From: Bacteroides nordii WAL 11050 = JCM 12987
GTDB taxonomy: Bacteria > Bacteroidota > Bacteroidia > Bacteroidales > Bacteroidaceae
Assembly (NCBI GenBank): GCA_000613465.1
Contig: BAJA01000043.1
Location: 1-41,962, forward strand
Direction of reading: 5' to 3'
Length of the DNA stretch: 41,962 bases
The notes below the pieces were generated by a model. That model had not been told where the DNA came from. It saw only the letters and a program-made list of their open reading frames with translations, and did no database searches. Of the stretch, positions 27,064-35,592 are shown one piece after another; the first letter of the stretch is position 1; each line of letters starts with the position of its first letter. The position numbers and the translations under genes are program-made.

Positions 27064-27071
27064 CAAACATA
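27064..27071 (-). promoter_or_regulatory. -7 promoter box for the PUL operon
   Basis: TATGTTTG on the - strand matches TAnnTTTG, 80 bases upstream of the first operon ATG. No clear -33 TTTG is present, which fits a promoter that needs an activator such as the divergent HTCS. Confidence 0.6.
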
Positions 27072-27241
27072 ATCTACATAATATCAATCGATGTTTAAAA
27101 ACGGCTATTATTATTCTAAAAACGTTCCAAAAGCGCTTTAGAGGCTAAATAGGGACATTTTTAGAAATTACATGATTGATTTTAGAAATCCATGTAGCCA
27201 GAAGCACCTTACATTATGTATAACTCGAAAAGATAAGAATA

Positions 27242-27267
27242 CCTCGTTTTTACACCTGTAAACGAGG
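27242..27267. promoter_or_regulatory. Dyad CCTCGTTT...AAACGAGG between divergent transcripts
   Basis: CCTCGTTT (27242-27249) and AAACGAGG (27260-27267) form an 8-bp inverted repeat, and the inner ACA/TGT extends it. It lies just beside the 22-bp repeat array, about 170 bases upstream of the PUL promoter box and 175 upstream of the HTCS promoter. Candidate protein-binding site or small hairpin; no binding factor is known. Confidence 0.4.
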
Positions 27268-27281
27268 CTTAAGAATCGTTC

Positions 27282-27369
27282 TTGCCAATGGGTTGGCAGA
27301 GTATTGCCTTCATGTTGGCAAAGGTTTGCCACCTTGTTGGCAATACCTTGCCAATACGTTGGCAAAACA
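27282..27369. repeat. Four tandem 22-bp dyad repeats (TTGCCA-N5-TTGGCA)
   Basis: TTGCC(A/T) begins at 27282, 27304, 27326 and 27348, and TTGGCA at 27293, 27315, 27337 and 27359. The two half-sites therefore alternate exactly every 11 bp. TTGCCAA and TTGGCAA are reverse complements, so each 22-bp unit is a dyad and all dyads lie on one face of the helix. The bases between half-sites vary. The array is in the gap between the divergent PUL operon and HTCS. Short open frames running through it on both strands, with repeated Trp-Gln and Leu-Pro residues, are simply the repeat translated. Similar repeats occur elsewhere in Bacteroides as far as I recall, so it may be a mobile intergenic element and not an operator of this PUL. 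Confidence 0.85.
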
Positions 27370-27441
27370 AGCATCCACGGTCTGCCTCACCAAGTATCCG
27401 GTTAGATATAGAAAGTAACCAATATATTATTCTGCATACCT

Positions 27442-27473
27442 TTTGTTTATCTGCCTCATTTATCTTAATTTTG
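27442..27473 (+). promoter_or_regulatory. Promoter for the HTCS gene
   Basis: TTTG at 27442-27445 and TAATTTTG at 27466-27473 are separated by 20 bp. This is a near-perfect match to the Bacteroides -33/-7 promoter (TTTG, 19-21 bp, TAnnTTTG), 25 bases before the HTCS ATG. It is the best promoter in the window and fits steady sensor expression. Confidence 0.8.
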
Positions 27474-27498
27474 TCCGAACAAATCAGAAGAACCGATT

Positions 27499-30400
27499 AT
27501 GAAAAACTCTATAAATGTGCTAAGCGGCTTATACAGGTTTGTAGGATGCATATTATCAATACAATGTAGCATTTTCTCTCTACACGCTTTTCCGGATTAT
27601 TACTTCAAGCAATTATCATTACAGGAAGGACTTTCACAAACAACTGTCAACTGTGTGCTAAAAGATTACAAAGGTATCATCTGGATAGGAACTCAGATGG
27701 GATTAAACCGCTTCGATCAATACGAATTGAAAAACTACTTTTATGATTCATATTCCTCTCACTCATTACCAGACAATGAAATCTGTTTTTTAGAAGAAGA
27801 TTCCTTACTCAATCTATGGATAGGAACCCGGGAAGGACTATCACTCTATAGCCGGGGAGAAGATAACTTCACTTTATTATATCATAATAATGCTCCCGTA
27901 CAAGCCAAAACAGCTTGTCTGCTAAAAAATGGAGTGTTGTTTGCCGGAACCGGGCTTTGGTTATATAGCTATGACGACCGGAAATTACATAGCCTCCCAA
28001 TCATTAATAAAGGCGAAACTATCAACGATTATTTTATGTATATCCAACCGTGGAAGAATGATATATACATAATAGGAACACTATGGAAAGGTGTTTACCT
28101 CTATCATGCCGATAGCCATCAGCTAACACCTTTCACCTCATGTGAGGAACAACACATAACTTCATATTTTATTGATAAGCACAAAAATCTATGGTTATCA
28201 CCCTATGGCAAAGGGATAGTATGCTATGATATAAATGGCAATAAGGTAGCCAGTTATTCAACTCATAACTCCGAACTATGCAATAACGTAGTATTGGATA
28301 TGTTGTCTTATAAAGATGAACTTTGGATAGCAACTGATGGCGGTGGAATAGCTCGCCTGCATCTGCCTACTAATACTTTCCGGACCATCGAATATCAAAC
28401 GGGGAATAATAATTCATTCCCGACAAACTCTTTAAAATGCTTGTATGCAGACCGGTCACAAAATTTATGGGCAGGTACTATCCGGAACGGATTATTGAAC
28501 ATACGTGAAGTATACATGCGTACCTTTCAGGATGCACCGTTGGAAAACATTTTCGGATTGACCAATAAAACGACCTTATGCCTGCATGAAGAAGACGGCT
28601 TTATATATGTAGGAACAGACGGAGGTGGCATCAACCGTCTGAACCAAACAGAAAACACATTTAAACATTACCCTCTGTGCTGCAAAGAAAAAGTGGTATC
28701 GATAGCTGGATATAGCCGCCAGGAACTGATTGTATCCTTTTTCGGAAAAGGACTTTATTTCTTTAATAAAACAACAGGAGCTTGTCGTCCGTGTAATTTC
28801 ATAAACCAATCTCTCATAGATCAAATAAACCTGATGGGAAAGAGCATCTGTATACACCAGTTCAGTCCCGGCAAATACCATATACTGGCAGAACAGGTAT
28901 ATATTTATGATACGAAAACAAATCAACTTTCTCAGGTACGGATGGTAGATATACGAAAAGATACGGAAACGCCTATTAGCAACCTGAAAGTAATCACCTC
29001 AACAGATTCGGTAACTTATCTGAGTGGAATAAGAAATATCTTTCGATTAGATAATCATACCCGAACATTATCTCCACTTTATTATACCAATCCGAATATT
29101 ACGATAAATAGTGTATGCAGTGATGCACAAGGAAACTTTTGGATGGAACCAATCGTGGACTAATGGAGTACAACCGAAAAGATAAATCAGTTAACAAAAT
29201 AGAGACTTCACTATTCAGCGAAGCCAGAATAGTAGTCTACGACTCTACGGGAAGAGTATGGGTAGGTGCATGCAATATGTTATTTACTTATTCTTTATCA
29301 GACAAGCGATTCACCATTTTTGATGAAAACGATGGAGCTTTGGCCAATGAATATATGTACACTAATTATCCGGTATCACAATCAGGAGATATCTACCTAT
29401 GCGGAGCAAACGGTTTATTGCGTATCTGCAAGGGGTATCCATTCAAAGACAGTAAAATGCCTTCCATAAAACTGATGGATGTAGAACTAAACGGAGCCAC
29501 GATCACAAATCAGGTTTCAGAAAAGGGAGAATTGACTCTCCCATATCATTACACATCTCTCGTTATTAAACTGATCGGAAATGAAGAAGATGTATTCCGG
29601 AGAAGAATATACCGGTTCCATATTTCGGAAATGACACGAGATATTGAATCGTACGTTCCTACCCTACCCCTTTATTCACTACCTCCAGGCAACTATGAGG
29701 TATCTGTTTCGTGTAGTAACCGGGATGGCAGTTGGACAGATATGGTCCCGATGCTCAGCCTGAAAGTTTCGGCTCCGTGGTGGCAAAGTATATATCTGAA
29801 ACTATTGTCAATAGTTCTATTCATTGTATTCTGTATCTTTTATATGATATATTACAATCGAAAAAAAGAACGTAAACTTCAATGGGAATTAAAAGAGCAT
29901 AAGCAAAATATGAATGAGGAAAAAATACGTTTCCTTATCAACATGAGCCATGAGTTACGAACTCCGTTAATGTTAATATATGCTCCACTCAGACGACTGT
30001 TAAGTAAAGATATGACAGTTGATGGAAAATTGAAGGAACAACTGGAAGGTATCTGTAAACAGGTAAGACGAATGAAAAACCTCATAGAAATGGTACTCAA
30101 TGTGCGTCGTATAGAGATGGGACAAAATGTATTGCATCTTTCAACTACCCATTTCAACGATTGGCTGGAAGATATTGCCGGCAGTTTCACCGAAGAATTC
30201 ACTAACAAAGGAGTAGATTTTATATATAACTTTGACAATCAAATTGCTGATTGGACATTTGATATGAACAAATGCGAAATGATCATATCCAATTTATTGG
30301 CAAATGCTCTGAAATTTACTCCAGCGGGTAGTACAGTAACACTAACTACACGCAAAGAAGAAGGGCATATACGAATTCTGATAACCGACGAGGGTGTCGG

Positions 30401-31474
30401 CTTGGACGAAGAGGATATGAAACATCTGTTTGTCCGTTTTTACCAAGGAAGAAATTCGAAAGAAGGAAGTGGCATCGGACTATCTTATGTGAAAGTGTTA
30501 GTAGAGCTGCAAGGAGGAAAAATAAATGCTTATAATAATGAAAAAGCGGGAGCAACCTTCTATTTTGATCTTCCGGAAAAGAAAAATGAGATATCACCGG
30601 AACAATCAGTCAATATATCACTTAATGACATACTTCGCTTTTCTGAAAAAGAAAAACCGGAAACAAAAGAGGAAGACGAAACATTCGACACTAAAAACTA
30701 CTCCATACTGGTAGTGGAGGATAATGTAGAATTATGTAACTTTCTCAAAGAAGCCCTGAAAGACAATTTCCAAAACGTATACACAGCTAATAATGGTAAG
30801 GACGCCTTTATCATTGCTACACAAAGCCTACCGGATATTATTGTGAGCGATATTATGATGCAAGGGGGAGACGGACTGGAACTCTGCCAACAAATTAAAA
30901 AACAAGAGAAGACTTGCTTTATCCCTGTAATTCTACTGACCGCACGAACAGATGTTGAAAGTACAGCTTCCGGATATAAATCAGGGGCTGATATTTATTT
31001 AACTAAACCATTCGAAGTAGAAGAACTGACAATTATAGCACATAATTTACTGAAAAACAGAAAAATGTTACAAAAGCATTACCGGAATCATGTCAGCAGT
31101 ATATCAATAGAAGGAAAAGAACCCAGTAACGCAGATGAAAGATTCTTGTTCAAGCTGAACAATATTATTATAGAAAATCTAAACAATCCTGATTTAGATG
31201 TAGACTTCATTGCTGAAAGAATGGGAATGGCGCGAACTACGCTTTATAACAGACTAAAAGCGCTGAACTATATGGGTATCAATGATTGCATCAATAACTT
31301 CCGTATAGAAAAAGCACTGCAAATGTTACGCGAGACAAATTGCAATATGCTTGAAATATCAGAAGCAGTCGGCTTTAGCAGTCAACGCTATTTCAGTACA
31401 TTCTTTAAAAGATGGTAGGTTGTACACCTACCAAATACAGAGAAGAGAATCTTCAAAAAAAAGATTCTGTTTAA
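27499..31474 (+). CDS. Hybrid two-component system sensor/regulator (HTCS), two frameshifts as read
   Basis: One-protein signalling system that senses a glycan breakdown product in the periplasm and activates the PUL. Rebuilt length is 1325 residues. In order: signal peptide, beta-propeller Reg_prop repeats (IIWIGTQMGLNRFD and similar) and Y_Y_Y domain to about 760, membrane helix about 764-786, HisKA with phospho-His about 818 (MSHELRTPL), HATPase (NLLANALKFTP; GSGIGLSYVK), receiver domain with phospho-Asp about 1118 (IIVSDIMM), and a C-terminal AraC-type HTH. One base is missing near 29145, where ATTGGAACC-type sequence restores FWIGTNRGL. Another is missing near 31415, where one G restores FKRWVGCTPTKYREENLQ. 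It is divergent from the GH18-SusC-SusD operon, its likely target. Confidence 0.92.
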
Positions 31475-31485
31475 GTATTCTTCAA

Positions 31486-31523
31486 TATATATCACCACAA
31501 ATTAATTTCTGTGGTGATATATA
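31486..31523. terminator. Bidirectional terminator between HTCS and DUF4954 genes
   Basis: TATATATCACCACA (31486-31499) pairs perfectly with TGTGGTGATATATA (31510-31523) around a 10-base loop. The two flanking genes are convergent. ATTTTT follows on the + strand side at 31528-31533. Confidence 0.8.
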
Positions 31524-31540
31524 TCCGATTTTTCGTCTTT

Positions 31541-33532
31541 TTACACCAACTGCCCGATACGATTTATCAGTTCATCGCCCAAAGCATTCTTATCATCAAT
31601 ATGTTGCAATACAGCAGTTACAAACGGATTGCTCTCAAAATCACCACGCACCTGCTCAAAGTCAAGCTTCATTTCATCTTGAGAACCATCGGCACCAAAA
31701 CCTGTCATAGAAGACAGAGAGAACTCCTTACGTGCATCACTATAGACCATACGATCCAACCCGATAACAGCTTCTTTCCAGGAACGTACAATATCAATAA
31801 TATCTTTAGCAGTAATTGTTTCGGGATCGAGTCCGTAGAACTCCTGTATTTTACCATACGCCCACGTCCACTCGTAGGTATAGTAGTTATTATGCATCTC
31901 TGAGAAACAAGCATTGATTTCTTTCAGGCGATTGATTTCTCCACTCTCAATGCCACACATCAGTTTCTCTATCTCACTCTTCGGAGCAATTAATCCGGAA
32001 ATATCCACCCATTCACCCGTACCTATTTCAGTATCCGGTTTCAAACGTTCACGAATATCTTCATTGCTTTGGAAGTTAATACCTTCGAGACGTTTAATAA
32101 TAGAATTACCCAAAAATTTATGAATAGCTATTTCATAAAAACGAATACCACTGTTGAGCGAAGAATTCTTTATTTTAGCACTCTGATAAGAATAGGTCTC
32201 CGAAGTTTCACCCGACACACGCTTCAAATCTTTCAAAATAGTACGCCCTGCAAACATCTTCTGAATGGTATAAGGACTCAATAGATTATAATTGATATAA
32301 TCCAGCTTGTTCGGATCTTTTCGTTTATCACGCTTCGGCCATTTCTGAGCATCACGAATGGTTCCTACACTACGCAAATTAACTCCAGGGACAAGGAAAG
32401 TGGTATTCTGTTGTTCTATCAGATAAGAGAATGGCAGATTAGATGTGTCAGCGTGATTAACGTGACGCCCCATTACCAGCGAGAAAGCTCCTACACGCGC
32501 CGGCCAGAGAATATAAGAATCAGAAGTCGTTTTCGCACCCCGTTCCATTGTTCCCTGATGGATAGGACCTAATTTGTACATGTGATTACTTTGATTTGAA
32601 CCTGAACCAGCATTCATAAATGAGAACATACCGGCAATCAATAAAGTTGATTTATGATGTGTCACCGTATAAGGACCGGCGAAAATAGCACATGCCTCAC
32701 CGTTCTCTCCCTGACAATTGCTGAAAAACAAAGAGTCTGAAGCCGAATAGTTATGTCCCAACCGGCAAGCTTGTCCAATAAAGCAACGGGTCAACATTGT
32801 TCCATCATCAATATGCGAACCGGAAGAAACAATAAAGTCATCACAAATCACTCCATGCCCAATGTGCACCGGAGCGATTGCATTACTATTAATACTACCA
32901 TTTGACAAACGGCAGGTCCCACATATATGACAGCAGTCTCCTATCCGCACATTTTTAATAGAACCGGTATTAAGTATCATGACCCGGTTTCCGATTGTTC
33001 CGACAGTAGAAGCATGCTTATTGGAATAGTAATCGGTGATTTCCTTCATACGGCTGATTAATTCCGGGCGATGACGATACAGAGCCAGAATATAGGCCTG
33101 ATGTGCCGAAAGTTTATCATTAATCAGTACTTCCCGCCCACCTGTTTCATTCAATACAGCAACTTCTACTCCATTACCAAAAGTGGTACGACCATCTACA
33201 AGGATGATATCAACATTCTCAATAAATGCATCATCTCCGATTTCATAGTTCGCAATGTAGTTCTGAATGTTTTCAATACAGCAGTTATCTCCTACTGTTA
33301 CGTTGTGCAAGGTGACATGCCGTAGCCCGGAATGCTTCTTAATCCCACCCGGCAGAATAAATTCCGACTGGAAAACTCCGAGTTTTACCTCGCCAGAAAA
33401 GCGGGTATGATGCACATACTCGGTAGTAAAGTCCTTGGCCACAGAGATTTTCCCCCAATCATCAGCCAGACACGACTGGCTCTTCAACTGAAGCACTTCG
33501 TCTTCAGTCAATCTTCTGTAATCTTTTCCCAT
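31541..33532 (-). CDS. DUF4954 family protein (left-handed beta-helix, hexapeptide-type repeats)
   Basis: Function unproven; I place it in the DUF4954 family of Bacteroidetes by overall pattern. With the start at MGKDYRRLTEDE it has 663 residues. A 22-residue N-terminal extension upstream, ending LENWQIILF, would be coded by repeat DNA in the gap and is unlikely to be real. Residues about 50-330 carry imperfect hexapeptide repeats of the UDP-GlcNAc acyltransferase/GlmU beta-helix type (NVTVGDNCCIENIQNYIANYE, IGDDAFIENVD, IGHGVICDDFIVSSGSHIDDGTML). The C-terminal third is helical (EIEKLMCGIESGEINRLKEINACF). No signal peptide, so probably cytoplasmic. It may bind or modify a nucleotide-linked sugar, but no catalytic residue is obvious. 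It follows hflX. Confidence 0.8.
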   Translation of the reverse strand: MGKDYRRLTEDEVLQLKSQSCLADDWGKISVAKDFTTEYVHHTRFSGEVKLGVFQSEFILPGGIKKHSGLRHVTLHNVTVGDNCCIENIQNYIANYEIGDDAFIENVDIILVDGRTTFGNGVEVAVLNETGGREVLINDKLSAHQAYILALYRHRPELISRMKEITDYYSNKHASTVGTIGNRVMILNTGSIKNVRIGDCCHICGTCRLSNGSINSNAIAPVHIGHGVICDDFIVSSGSHIDDGTMLTRCFIGQACRLGHNYSASDSLFFSNCQGENGEACAIFAGPYTVTHHKSTLLIAGMFSFMNAGSGSNQSNHMYKLGPIHQGTMERGAKTTSDSYILWPARVGAFSLVMGRHVNHADTSNLPFSYLIEQQNTTFLVPGVNLRSVGTIRDAQKWPKRDKRKDPNKLDYINYNLLSPYTIQKMFAGRTILKDLKRVSGETSETYSYQSAKIKNSSLNSGIRFYEIAIHKFLGNSIIKRLEGINFQSNEDIRERLKPDTEIGTGEWVDISGLIAPKSEIEKLMCGIESGEINRLKEINACFSEMHNNYYTYEWTWAYGKIQEFYGLDPETITAKDIIDIVRSWKEAVIGLDRMVYSDARKEFSLSSMTGFGADGSQDEMKLDFEQVRGDFESNPFVTAVLQHIDDKNALGDELINRIGQLV

Positions 33533-33540
33533 AAATAAAA

Positions 33541-33634
33541 TAATTTGCCAATTTTCTAACATACCAATCTGCCAATGCCTCTCGGTGGCATAGTACAACC
33601 AATTGGCACATTAGCATATCGGCACATTGAATAA
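33541..33634. repeat. TTTGCCAAT/ATTGGCA-rich hairpin repeat filling the hflX-DUF4954 gap
   Basis: The gap contains AATTTGCCAATTTTC, CCAATCTGCCAATGCC, AACCAATTGGCACATTAGC and CGGCACATTG. These are short words of the same kind on opposite strands, able to form a degenerate hairpin centred near 33585. The words are similar in flavour, though not in spacing, to the 22-bp array at 27282-27369. No promoter for the next gene was seen, so it probably depends on read-through from hflX. Confidence 0.45.
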
Positions 33635-34899
33635 TTATTCTTCCTCTTCTTCCTCGTAAGTCTGATAAAGAAAATCATTATAGGGATACTTCTGTACGTG
33701 TAGTTCTTTTACGCGTTTATAAACAACACTCTTCAGTTCTTCTATGTTGATTCGTTCGCGGGCGGAAATAAAGAGGCAATTATCCTCCACTTTAGCCATC
33801 CACGTCTTCATCAGTCTTCGAGTGTTAAGTTTTCCTTTGTTTTGGGGGTAAGGTCGTCAACCGCTTTCTCTATATAAGTATAAGCGTCTATTTTATTAAA
33901 AATCAATATCATTGGTTTTCCGGCACCACCGATATCAGCCAGTGTTTTGTTCACTACTTCAATCTGTTCTTCAAAGCCGGGATGAGAAATATCTACAACA
34001 TGTAGCAACAGGTCGGCTTCACGCACCTCGTCAAGAGTAGATTTGAAAGAGTCTACGAGGTCTGTGGGCAACTTACGAATAAATCCTACAGTATCGGACA
34101 ACAAAAAAGGCAGATTTTCTATAATCACCTTACGCACTGTGGTATCAAGCGTAGCGAAAAGTTTATTCTCCGCAAACACTTCACTCTTTGCCAAAAGATT
34201 CATGATCGTTGACTTTCCTACATTGGTATATCCAACAAGAGCCACACGAATCATACGTCCACGGTTCTTACGCTGTGTAGATTTCTGTTTGTCAATCTCA
34301 GCCAGCCGCTCCTTGAGCAGTGACATACGATTGAGGATAATACGACGGTCCATTTCAAGCTGCGTTTCACCCGGGCCACGAAGTCCTACCGAACCTCCTT
34401 TACCACTACCCGAACCAGAGCCACCACCCTGGCGTTCAAGGTGAGTCCACAAACGTTGCAAACGAGGCAACATGTATTTATACTGCGCCAGTTCCACCTG
34501 TGTTTTAGCATTGGCAGTCTGAGCACGCATAGCAAATATATCGAGAATGAGCGAAGTACGATCTAATATCTTAATCTTCAGCTCTGCTTCAATATTACGT
34601 ATCTGTTTGGCAGAAAGTTCATCATCAAAAATGACCATTCCTACTTCCCGTTCGTTTTCTTCTTCGTTTAGGATATATTCCTTTATCTCTTCCAGTTTTC
34701 CTTTTCCCACATAAGTTACAGAATTGGCTGTCGGCAACTTCTGGGTAAACTTTTTCACAACTTCCGCCCCAGCCGTCTCGGCAAGGAATTCCAGTTCGTC
34801 AAGGTATTCTTTCGTCTTACGTTCATCCTGCGTCTGCGTGATGAGTCCTACGAGTACCGCTGTTTCTACCTGAGCTTCGGAGATTACAAATTCTTTCAT
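33635..34899 (-). CDS. hflX: GTPase HflX, frameshifted near the C-terminus as read
   Basis: HflX is a ribosome-associated GTPase that splits stalled 70S ribosomes under stress. The N-terminal HflX domain (SEAQVETAVLVGLITQTQDERKT) is followed by the glycine-rich linker RQGGGSGSGSGKGGSVGLRGPGETQLE. The GTPase domain has P-loop GYTNVGKST, switch DTTVR, DTVGF(IRKLP), and NKID. The frame ends at 33811 after LTLED, but one added base (a second C in GACCTG, near 33815) continues LMKTWMAKVEDNCLFISARERINIEELK and ends in an acidic tail (YEEEEEE). The rebuilt protein is 421 residues, the normal length. A clear -7 box lies 28-35 bases upstream, so it is an independent transcript from the lipoprotein gene. 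Confidence 0.93.
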
Positions 34900-34926
34900 T
34901 CTTTATTCTTATCTATAATATGTGCG

Positions 34927-34934
34927 CAAATATA
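34927..34934 (-). promoter_or_regulatory. -7 promoter box for hflX
   Basis: TATATTTG on the - strand fits TAnnTTTG and is followed by GCGCA exactly as before pyrH. It sits between the stop of the upstream lipoprotein gene (34938) and the hflX ATG. Confidence 0.6.
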
Positions 34935-34937
34935 TAG

Positions 34938-35474
34938 TTATTTTTGCAGAAAGCCTTGTTCTATAAGTTTATTTAATTCAGAAACAATGTTTTTATAATC
35001 TGCCCGGCGTCCACATTCATGCCATTCGGTCAAAGGATATTTATCATGAATATGTGCCATCAATTCCTCCATAGAGGGTACACTACCCAATTGACTATAC
35101 TCCTCGTATGTATAGGAAAGAAAGACGACATTCCGGCCAATCCCCCTATTGTCCAACCAATAGCCTTTTTCCAGAAGTGTAGGCAAACACAATTTGTCAC
35201 CAATACGAAGGTCACGCGGGTGCGGATAAGAAACAATAGTGGTACGGGCATCATTCATGATAACCGGAACCAGGTGTGAGTAGTCCTCCCTCGTTTTATA
35301 AATATACACAGGAGGAGAACTTACAGAGATCGCTCCACCTTTAGGAGAAGTAGTTGTAACTATTATCTGGCTATCCATATTCTGATTTTTTTGTGGTTGA
35401 ATACCCGGAGTACGGCAAGCACCTGCCAACAACACAATACACATACATCCTAATAAATAAAAGCTTTGTTTCAT
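34938..35474 (-). CDS. Small lipoprotein of unknown function
   Basis: A 178-residue protein with a lipoprotein signal peptide and lipobox LAGAC (CIVLLAGACRTPG, Cys about 20). The mature part has no domain I recognise. It has a beta-rich middle (PPVYIYKTREDYSHLVPVIMNDARTTIVSYPHP; RIGDKLCLPTLLEKGYWLDNRGIGRNVVFLSYTYEEY) and a helical C-terminus (SVPSMEELMAHIHDKYPLTEWHECGRRADYKNIVSELNKLIEQGFLQK). Residue use is ordinary for Bacteroides. It has its own -7 box and lies after the C10 protease terminator, so its link to neighbours is weak. Confidence 0.85.
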   Translation of the reverse strand: MKQSFYLLGCMCIVLLAGACRTPGIQPQKNQNMDSQIIVTTTSPKGGAISVSSPPVYIYKTREDYSHLVPVIMNDARTTIVSYPHPRDLRIGDKLCLPTLLEKGYWLDNRGIGRNVVFLSYTYEEYSQLGSVPSMEELMAHIHDKYPLTEWHECGRRADYKNIVSELNKLIEQGFLQK

Positions 35475-35498
35475 ACAACTGGTTTCACGATTTTAAAC

Positions 35499-35506
35499 AA
35501 AAATAG
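35499..35506 (-). promoter_or_regulatory. -7 promoter box for the small lipoprotein gene
   Basis: TATTTTTG on the - strand fits TAnnTTTG, 25 bases before the ATG. The -33 region would overlap the terminator of the protease gene. Confidence 0.5.
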
Positions 35507-35511
35507 TAATA

Positions 35512-35561
35512 AAAAGCAAAACCGGCAAGAGAGAATGCCATTTATCTCAAACTTGCCGGTT
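35512..35561 (-). terminator. Terminator after the C10 protease gene
   Basis: On the - strand AACCGGCAAG (35552-35561) pairs perfectly with CTTGCCGGTT (35519-35529 region), followed by TTGCTTTTTA. It is about 32 bases downstream of the protease stop codon. Confidence 0.7.
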
Positions 35562-35592
35562 CTGTATAATCAGAAGTACACTCTTAAAACAA

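Noticed and set aside
27282..27369. CRISPR array
   Set aside because: Units are 22 bp in all with no separate unique spacers, each unit is itself a dyad, and no cas gene is present.
27168..27569. Short overlapping frames with repeated Trp-Gln/Leu-Pro words on both strands
   Set aside because: They are translations of the 22-bp array and overlap the HTCS promoter and start; not genes.
33533..33598. 22-residue N-terminal extension of the DUF4954 protein
   Set aside because: It is coded by repeat hairpin DNA; the Met at 33532 begins the family-like sequence.
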